From assembly GCA_913046025.1 (NCBI GenBank), contig CAJWRP010000220.1, positions 1 to 5,061 of the forward strand: a DNA stretch of 5,061 nt, written 5' to 3'. This DNA is from an uncultured Chloroflexota bacterium (GTDB lineage: Bacteria > Chloroflexota > Dehalococcoidia > SAR202 > UBA11138). This document shows, one piece after another, positions 1-5,061 of this stretch (position 1 is its first letter; the number at the start of each line of letters is the position of its first letter). The position numbers were made by a program, and so were the translations under genes. The notes below the pieces were generated by a model. The model did not search any database, was not told where the DNA came from, and was given only the letters and a program-made list of their open reading frames with translations.

Positions 1-2170
1 GAAGGAACATTTTGCCGGAGCCGAAGAGGTCGCCGACGACATTCATGCCGTCCATCAGCGGGCCTTCGATTACGTGAATGGGGCGCTCGACAGACTGTCG
101 GGCCTCTTCGACGTCGTCCACAACGAACTCATCTATGCCTCTAACCAGCGCATATTTCAGCCGCTCTTCGACAGGCTCCCGTCGCCAGGAGTCATCTACG
201 ACGCGCTCTTTGGCGTCTGCTCGGAACGACTCCGCGATATCCAGAAGTCTCTCAGTTGCGTCCGGGTCGCTGTTGAGAATGACGTCCTCTACGGCGTTCC
301 TCAAGCCCTGAGGAAGCTCATCGTAAACGGCCAACTGCCCTGCATTAACGATGCCCATATCCATACCGGCCTGTGTAGCGTGGTACAGGAACACCGAGTG
401 GATGGCTTCTCGGACCGTGTCGTTGCCCCGGAAGGAGAACGATACGTTGCTGACGCCTCCGCTGACGTGGCATCGGGGGAAGCGCTCCTTGATCTGTCGA
501 CAGGCCTCGATGAAATTAACGGCATACGGGTTATGTTCCTCAATGCCTGTTGCCACCGCGAATATGTTGGGGTCGAAGATGATGTCCTCAGGCAGAAAGC
601 CAAGTTCGTCCACAAGAATGCGGTAGGAGCGACCGCTGATATTGACCTTACGCTCAATGGTATCGGCCTGACCATCCTCATCGAAGGCCATGACGATAAC
701 CGCTGCGCCATATCTGCGAACCAGTTTTGCCTGCTCTCGGAAGGGGTCCTCTCCCTCTTTAAGAGAAATTGAGTTCACAACACATTTACCCTGAGAGGCT
801 TTAAGTCCTTCCACGATGACGCTGAAGCGAGAGCTGTCAATCATCAGTGGCACTTTGGAGATGTCCGGTTCAGAGGAGATGAGATTGACGAACTTGCGCA
901 TGGCAAATTCGGAGTCCAGCAGGCCCTCGTCCATGTTAATGTCGATGATCTGCGCGCCGTCCTCCACCTGCTGGCGAGCGACGATCAGCGCCTCCTCGTA
1001 CTTCTCCTGGCGTATGAGACGTCGGAAGCGAGCCGAGCCTGTGACGTTGGTCCGCTCGCCCACGTTGATGAAGTTTGAGTCCGGGCGTATCTCCAAAAGC
1101 TCCAGACCGCTGAGCAGCGTTTTGCCGCTGGATTCCGTGCGCTTTCGGGGAGTCATCCCTTTCACAGCCTCGGCTATGGCCTTGGTGTGCACAGGAGTGG
1201 AGCCGCAGCACGAGCCAACGATGTTGACGAGGCCGCCCTCAATGTATGCGCAAGCCTGAGTGGCCATGAACTCCGCAGTCTCGTCGTACTCGCCAAACTC
1301 GTTAGGAAGACCGGCGTTGGGGTGCGTGCTGACGAAGAATCTCGAAATCGGCGACAGGTCTCGCAGGTACTGGCCCATCTCCCGGCTGCCCAGGGCGCAG
1401 TTTATGCCTACGCTCAACAGCGGCAAGTGGGAGACCGAGGCGTAAAAGGCCTCAATGGTCTGGCCCGTCAGCGTGCGGCCACTGGCATCGGTGATGGTAC
1501 CTGACACCATGATAGGCACTCGCACGCCTAACTCTTCAAATAGCTGGTCTACGGCAAATAGCGCGGCCTTGGCATTAAGAGTGTCAAAGGCCGTTTCAAT
1601 CATAAGGATCTGGGCGCCACCATCCAGCAGCCCACGGGCGTTCTCCGCATAGGCCACAACGAGTTCTTCAAAGGTTACGTTGCGAAAGCTGGGGTCGTTT
1701 ACATCTGGCGAAATAGAAGCGGTGCGGTTGGTTGGGCCGATTGAGCCAACAACAAAACGCGGCTTGTTCGGATCCTTTTCAGTGAACTCGTCAGCTATGC
1801 GCCTGGCGATTCGTGCAGATTCCAGGCTGATCTCGTAAGCATATTCCTGCAACCCGTAGTCGGCCTGGGCGATGCTGGTGGCAGTAAAAGTGTTAGTGCT
1901 CAGCAGGTCAGCGCCGGCCTCCGTATAGTTCCGCTGTATCTCTTCAACAATCTGCGGCTGCGTCAGGCACAGAATGTCGTTGTTGCCTTTTATGTCCTGG
2001 GAGTAGTTCTTGAAGCGCTCACCCCTGTAGTCCGCCTCTTCCAGACTATAGCCCTGAATCATTGTGCCCCAGGCGCCATCCAGCACCAGGACTCTCTGCT
2101 CAAGGATTTTTTCAATTTCTGAGGTAAGGTCTACGACCTTCACTTTTACGCCCGATTGGCTACCAGTCAT
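1..2170 (-). CDS. metH: Cobalamin-dependent methionine synthase MetH, 3' end beyond window
   Basis: Cytoplasmic 5-methyltetrahydrofolate:homocysteine methyltransferase. It moves a methyl group from methyl-THF through cobalamin to homocysteine, giving methionine and THF. I translated 723 uninterrupted codons from the ATG at 2170. Residues about 20-335 are the homocysteine domain, opening with [10 protein letters not shown]. The zinc ligands are Cys258 (GINCALG), Cys321 and Cys322 (GSCCGSTP), with the same 63-residue spacing as E. coli Cys247/310/311. Residues about 364-630 are the methyl-THF (pterin) barrel, with [13 protein letters not shown] at 367-379, DINMDEG at 410-416 and [11 protein letters not shown] at 494-504. 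Residues about 638-723 are the cobalamin cap, ending [20 protein letters not shown]. Phe716 and Leu723 probably match the cobalamin-covering Phe708 and Leu715 of E. coli. The DxHxxG cobalamin domain and the SAM reactivation domain, roughly 500 residues in E. coli, lie off the left edge. An in-frame TAA lies about 36 bases upstream of the ATG, and no better start was seen in between. No frameshift or missing key residue was seen. The identification is very secure. Confidence 0.98.
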   Translation of the reverse strand, partial: MTGSQSGVKVKVVDLTSEIEKILEQRVLVLDGAWGTMIQGYSLEEADYRGERFKNYSQDIKGNNDILCLTQPQIVEEIQRNYTEAGADLLSTNTFTATSIAQADYGLQEYAYEISLESARIARRIADEFTEKDPNKPRFVVGSIGPTNRTASISPDVNDPSFRNVTFEELVVAYAENARGLLDGGAQILMIETAFDTLNAKAALFAVDQLFEELGVRVPIMVSGTITDASGRTLTGQTIEAFYASVSHLPLLSVGINCALGSREMGQYLRDLSPISRFFVSTHPNAGLPNEFGEYDETAEFMATQACAYIEGGLVNIVGSCCGSTPVHTKAIAEAVKGMTPRKRTESSGKTLLSGLELLEIRPDSNFINVGERTNVTGSARFRRLIRQEKYEEALIVARQQVEDGAQIIDINMDEGLLDSEFAMRKFVNLISSEPDISKVPLMIDSSRFSVIVEGLKASQGKCVVNSISLKEGEDPFREQAKLVRRYGAAVIVMAFDEDGQADTIERKVNISGRSYRILVDELGFLPEDIIFDPNIFAVATGIEEHNPYAVNFIEACRQIKERFPRCHVSGGVSNVSFSFRGNDTVREAIHSVFLYHATQAGMDMGIVNAGQLAVYDELPQGLRNAVEDVILNSDPDATERLLDIAESFRADAKERVVDDSWRREPVEERLKYALVRGIDEFVVDDVEEARQSVERPIHVIEGPLMDGMNVVGDLFGSGKMFL

Positions 2171-2181
2171 ACAGTTAACGG

Positions 2182-2185
2182 TCCT
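2182..2185 (-). promoter_or_regulatory. Weak ribosome binding site of metH
   Basis: AGGA on the minus strand lies 11 bases before the metH ATG. The core is short and the spacing is longer than the usual 5-9 bases, so this is a weak Shine-Dalgarno match. It is the best one in the leader, and it supports the ATG at 2170 together with the match of the N-terminus to the MetH family. Confidence 0.4.
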
Positions 2186-2204
2186 ATTAAATTTGTTAGG
2201 TTAG

Positions 2205-2222
2205 GCGGCACGTTTGAGCCGC
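2205..2222 (-). other. Short GC-rich hairpin in the predicted metH leader
   Basis: A perfect 5-bp inverted repeat (GCGGC/GCCGC) encloses an 8-base loop. It sits just downstream of the predicted -10 box, so it would fall near the 5' end of the metH mRNA. No run of U follows, so it is not an intrinsic terminator. It may be a 5' stabilising stem or chance; a 5-bp stem is weak evidence. Confidence 0.25.
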
Positions 2223-2233
2223 AACAAAACTAT

Positions 2234-2239
2234 ATTATA
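2234..2239 (-). promoter_or_regulatory. Probable metH promoter -10 box
   Basis: A perfect TATAAT reads toward metH and ends 63 bases before its start codon, in a locally AT-rich stretch (GTATAATATAG). The expected -35 position with a 17-base spacer reads AGATGA, a poor match to TTGACA, and there is no extended -10 TG. If used, transcription would start near 2227, giving a leader of about 57 bases. This fits metH having its own promoter rather than relying on read-through from polA. The call rests on the -10 match and its position. Confidence 0.4.
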
Positions 2240-2494
2240 CCGGCTGGGCGATGCATTCATCTAAACGCCGCTAAATAACCACTTCCGGAGATGCGACTTG
2301 CGCCCTGTATTCAGGCAGCCAGACTGAAAGGTGAGAAAGTTAAAGGGGCCAATTGAAGGGGCGAAAGTTTTTAGACAGCACGCAATTAAGAATGAGAGTG
2401 AACAAGTTCAAGCCCATTCACCATTCTTCGCTGCTACAGGAAACAAATTACTCTGGAGCTAATGACCAGCGTCCCTACATTAGACCGGGCGACA

Positions 2495-2515
2495 ACAGCG
2501 GTGGTTACCCGCTGT
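2495..2515 (-). other. Perfect 7-bp hairpin downstream of polA
   Basis: ACAGCGG and CCGCTGT form a perfect 7-bp stem around a 7-base loop (GTAACCA on the minus strand). On the minus strand TGTCGCCC follows, not a U run, so it does not meet the rule for an intrinsic terminator. The plus strand also lacks a T run after it. The TAA of the possible small ORF lies in the loop. It lies about 110 bases after the polA stop and could protect the 3' end of the polA mRNA from exonucleases, which is an inference. Confidence 0.4.
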
Positions 2516-2597
2516 CACCTGTAAGCAATCTTGTCTTTGCAGTATCATAGGCCGACAGCCAGCCGACCACGCCAATGAATAGCATAACGAAGTCCAT
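2505..2597 (-). CDS. Possible 30-residue hydrophobic microprotein
   Basis: A small ORF starts at an ATG 26 bases after the polA stop, on the same strand, and ends at TAA. Residues 3-15 (FVMLFIGVVGWLS) are almost wholly uncharged and hydrophobic, long enough for a short membrane segment. A polar tail with Lys21 and Arg23 follows. TTG lies just before the ATG and a stop codon (TAG) lies five codons before that, so the ORF cannot be longer. No good Shine-Dalgarno sequence is visible (AACCAGTAACTTG precedes the start), which argues against efficient translation. I recognise no family, and 30 codons can occur by chance. It may be translated through coupling to polA, or be spurious. Confidence 0.2.
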   Translation of the reverse strand: MDFVMLFIGVVGWLSAYDTAKTRLLTGDSG

Positions 2598-2623
2598 CAA
2601 GTTACTGGTTTTCTAATCTAAAA

Positions 2624-5061
2624 CTACCTCATCTGTCCCCAGGAGTCCCCGGTCTTTAGCTCGACGTCCAGCGGAACGTCCAACTGCATGGAGGCAGGCA
2701 TCAGCTCGGTTACCATCTCCCGCATATGCTGCAATTCCTCGAGCGGCACCTCGAAGATCAGTTCGTCGTGTACCTGAATAATCATTTTGGACTGCGACTG
2801 CTGCTCTTCCAGCCTGTCTTGAATGGCTATCATAGCGATCTTGATGATGTCCGCGGCGGTGCCCTGTATAGGCATATTGATAGCCATGCGCTCGCCAGCG
2901 TTACGTATATTGCGGTTGCTAGAGGTCACCTCTGGGATGTAGCGGCGGCGGCCTAGAAGCGTCTCGACGTAACCGTTCGCTTTCACCTTTTCCTTAGTCT
3001 CATCAATGTAGGTGCGTATGCCGGGATAGCTTCCGAAATAGGTCTCGATGAAGCGCTGGCCCTCTTCGGCGCTAAGGCCTGTCTGCTGTCGTATGCCGAA
3101 TGCACTTAGGCCGTATAGCACGCCGAAGTTCATTATCTTGGCGATGCGCCGCATGTCTGGGGTTACGCCATCGATAGGCACGTCGTAGACCGACGACGCC
3201 GTTGCCGCGTGAATGTCCTCACCGCGATGGAAAGCCGCCAGTAGGCTTTCGTCTTGGCTCATGTGGGCCAGAATGCGAAGCTCAATCTGAGAATAGTCAG
3301 CAGCCAGCAACGTCCACTCCGGCGCCTTCTCGGCCACAAAGGCGTTGCGTACCTTACGACCAAGCTCGGTTCTAACTGGTATGTTTTGCACATTGGGGTC
3401 GTTGCTGGATATGCGTCCTGTGGCGGAACCAGTCTGGTTATAGCTGGTATGTATTCGGCCCGTGTTGGGATTAACCAGATTAGGTAGTGCATCCACGTAA
3501 GTAGACTTGATCTTGGATAGCTGGCGATACTCCAGGACCTTGTCCAGCACCTCGTATGCCTTGGGATCTACGCCTTCGCCTCTACCCTGGTCCAGCAGTT
3601 CTTTGAGTCCATCTAGCGCGGCAGCGTCAGTAGAGTATCCCTTTTGCGTCCGCCTTGTGGGTGGCAAGCGTAACTCGTTAAAAAGCACGTCGCCAAGCTG
3701 CTGCGACGAGTTGATGTTGAACTCGTGTCCCACCGTCTGGTACATGTCGTGTTGTATTTCTCCGAGTTGAGCGCCAAGCTCATCTGACATTTCGGTCAAC
3801 ATATCTGAATTGATGGCAACACCCGTGCGCTGCATGTCCACCAGCACGGGAACCAGTGGCATCTCTACAGTATCGAAGAGCCTGCGAACGTCCTTCTCGG
3901 CAAGCTCCTTCTCAAATAACGAGATAAGCCTATGGGTCATGTCGGCGTCCGCGGTGGCGTAATCTGCGGCCTTTTTTACCTCGACCTTGTCCATGGTTAT
4001 CTGCTTGCGGCCGCTACCCAGAAGCTCTTTTATCTCCGTCATTTCTTCTTGCAAACACTGCAGCGTCAGGGCCTTGAGGCCGATCGCTTTACGGCCGCTA
4101 ACGTGGGCTGCCAGCATCGTATCGAAGGTAACGTTCTGCACCTTGATGTCGTAATTTTCCAGAACCATCAGGTCGTAGTTGGCGTTATGGGCGGCTTTGG
4201 CAATCTCGTGGCTTTCCATCATTGGCTTTAGCTTGTCCAGGACATGCTGCATGGGAAGCTGAGTGCCCTCTTCGTGGCCCACCGGCACGTACCAGCCCTT
4301 GCCGTCCTCGTTGGAGAAGGATAGGCCAACAAGATCCGCCTGCATGGCATTTAGCGAAGTCGTCTCCGTATCAAAGGCGAATATGTCAGAAGCTGAGAGG
4401 TTGGCTATCATCTCGTCCAGAACGGCCTCCGTATCCACCAGCGTATAGTCGGTAGGCAAGCGCTCGTCTTCGGCCATAGCCATGAGCTCCAGTTGCTCAC
4501 CGTTATCGCTATTACCGTTAGAAGGAATGCGGTTCACCATGCTGAAGAACTCTAACTCCCGCATGAGGTCCACAACTTCAGCGCGATCGAACTGACCGAA
4601 CTTGCAGGCCTCCAGGTCCAGCGTGACCGGTACATCCCGGCGAATTGTCGTCAGCATGAGGCACTGGAACGCCAGGTCTCGGTTCTCCCGAAGCGACTTC
4701 TGCACGCTGGGAGGTGTGACCTCGTCGATGTGCTCGTAGATGCCTTCCAGGTTGTCGTAAGCCGTGAGAAGGCGTATGGCGCTCTTTGCCCCTACCTTGG
4801 GCACGCCCGGTATGTTGTCGGACTTGTCGCCTTGCAAGGCTTTGATCTCGGCAACGAAGTCCGGCCCCAGGCCCTCGTAGCGCTCCTTGACCGCGGTCTC
4901 GTCGTAGACGTTGGTGTTATTTACGCTGGCCGATAACAGAACGCGAACCCAAGGAGATACCAGCTGAAGTATGTCAGTGTCGCCTGTCAGAATCAGCGTC
5001 TCGATCTCGTTCTCTTCGGCTTGCTTGGCCAGCGTCCCAAGAACGTCGTCGGCCTCGAATC
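2624..5061 (-). CDS. polA: DNA polymerase I, 5' end beyond window
   Basis: Cytoplasmic family A polymerase that removes RNA primers, fills Okazaki gaps and serves excision repair. The window holds 811 residues to the TAG stop; by alignment with E. coli Pol I about 111 N-terminal residues are missing, giving a near-standard full length of about 920. Residues below count from the first whole codon. The 5'-3' nuclease remnant has FEADD (Glu2, Asp4, Asp5), GDTD (Asp27, Asp29) and the DNA-binding GDKSDNIPGV at 77-86. Proofreading is intact: Exo I DTE (Asp230, Glu232), Exo II NANYD (Asp296), Exo III YATAD (Tyr367, Asp371). In the polymerase domain, TGSATGRISS is followed by motif A DYSQIELR (Asp588), motif B with Arg637, Lys641, Phe645 and Tyr649, and motif C VHDE (His764, Asp765, Glu766). 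Phe645 matches E. coli Phe762, the residue linked to discrimination against dideoxynucleotides. The frame stays open to the right edge, so a start near 4837 would be false: it lies inside the nuclease domain. Confidence 0.98.
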   Translation of the reverse strand, partial: FEADDVLGTLAKQAEENEIETLILTGDTDILQLVSPWVRVLLSASVNNTNVYDETAVKERYEGLGPDFVAEIKALQGDKSDNIPGVPKVGAKSAIRLLTAYDNLEGIYEHIDEVTPPSVQKSLRENRDLAFQCLMLTTIRRDVPVTLDLEACKFGQFDRAEVVDLMRELEFFSMVNRIPSNGNSDNGEQLELMAMAEDERLPTDYTLVDTEAVLDEMIANLSASDIFAFDTETTSLNAMQADLVGLSFSNEDGKGWYVPVGHEEGTQLPMQHVLDKLKPMMESHEIAKAAHNANYDLMVLENYDIKVQNVTFDTMLAAHVSGRKAIGLKALTLQCLQEEMTEIKELLGSGRKQITMDKVEVKKAADYATADADMTHRLISLFEKELAEKDVRRLFDTVEMPLVPVLVDMQRTGVAINSDMLTEMSDELGAQLGEIQHDMYQTVGHEFNINSSQQLGDVLFNELRLPPTRRTQKGYSTDAAALDGLKELLDQGRGEGVDPKAYEVLDKVLEYRQLSKIKSTYVDALPNLVNPNTGRIHTSYNQTGSATGRISSNDPNVQNIPVRTELGRKVRNAFVAEKAPEWTLLAADYSQIELRILAHMSQDESLLAAFHRGEDIHAATASSVYDVPIDGVTPDMRRIAKIMNFGVLYGLSAFGIRQQTGLSAEEGQRFIETYFGSYPGIRTYIDETKEKVKANGYVETLLGRRRYIPEVTSSNRNIRNAGERMAINMPIQGTAADIIKIAMIAIQDRLEEQQSQSKMIIQVHDELIFEVPLEELQHMREMVTELMPASMQLDVPLDVELKTGDSWGQMR

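Larger units (their letters stand above)
2171..2623. other. Intergenic region between polA and metH
   Basis: This gap of about 450 bases holds the metH promoter, leader hairpin and ribosome binding site at its left end, and a possible small ORF with an overlapping hairpin at its right end. The middle (about 2260-2490) has no convincing gene. Minor structure there includes a direct repeat AAGGGGC at 2343-2349 and 2356-2362, and a 4-bp hairpin with GATG/CATC arms upstream of the -10 box. I looked for the conserved GCCACTG core of cobalamin riboswitches, for SAM-riboswitch-like multi-stem structure and for tRNA arms, and found none. No U-tract terminator follows polA on the minus strand. Confidence 0.6.

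Noticed and set aside
74..772. Plus-strand open frame of 232 codons
   Set aside because: It lies wholly antisense to metH, whose frame matches the family along its whole length. Its product shows no recognisable motif and reads like the complement of conserved metH codons.
301..1259. Other open frames overlapping metH (minus 301-711 and 936-1211, plus 816-1259)
   Set aside because: The minus-strand ones are out of frame with metH, and the plus-strand one is antisense. Their products are rich in Arg and Ser and lack domain motifs, as expected of shadow frames.
2281..2312. Short dyad CCTG-TATT-CAGG
   Set aside because: A 4-bp stem is expected by chance in a gap of this size, and no U tract or regulatory context supports it.
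2401..2425. tRNA-like end (GTTCAAGCC followed by ACCA)
   Set aside because: The flanking bases do not pair to make a T arm, and no acceptor, D or anticodon arm could be found upstream.
2353..2550. Plus-strand 65-codon ORF in the gap
   Set aside because: It begins with TTG, has no clear ribosome binding site, and its composition is polar and unremarkable. It runs antisense to the possible small ORF and the hairpin. No supporting signal was found.
4730..4936. Plus-strand ORF and other plus-strand ORFs across 2726-4936
   Set aside because: All are antisense to polA, whose continuous frame carries every family motif. They are shadows.

Overview
The window is bacterial chromosomal DNA of moderate, slightly GC-rich composition. 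It holds two large housekeeping genes, both on the minus strand and both cut by a window edge, separated by a gap of about 450 bases. Read in the direction of transcription the order is polA (DNA polymerase I, right, 5' end missing), the gap, then metH (cobalamin-dependent methionine synthase, left, 3' end missing). The lineage cannot be fixed from these two conserved proteins. A Pol I that keeps all three activities and a single-chain MetH are found in many phyla. Chloroflexota is only a weak impression from sequence style.

Positions 2624-5061 (minus) carry polA from the middle of the 5'-3' exonuclease domain to the stop codon. The remaining 5'-3' nuclease metal ligands, the three proofreading motifs and polymerase motifs A, B and C are all intact. 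Positions 1-2170 (minus) carry the first 723 codons of metH: the zinc-dependent homocysteine domain, the methyltetrahydrofolate domain and nearly all of the cobalamin cap. The frame leaves the window just before the cobalamin-binding domain.

The gap at 2171-2623 holds a probable metH promoter (a perfect TATAAT with a poor -35), a weak ribosome binding site, a short GC-rich hairpin in the predicted metH leader, a perfect 7-bp hairpin after polA, and a possible 30-codon ORF for a small hydrophobic peptide directly after polA. I found no cobalamin or SAM riboswitch, no tRNA and no clear intrinsic terminator.

The two proteins act in separate processes (DNA repair and Okazaki-fragment maturation; methionine and one-carbon metabolism). 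Nothing indicates more than chance adjacency. There is no sign of a mobile element, CRISPR array, defence system or other new system. The least explained part is the gap, especially the small hydrophobic ORF and its overlapping hairpin.
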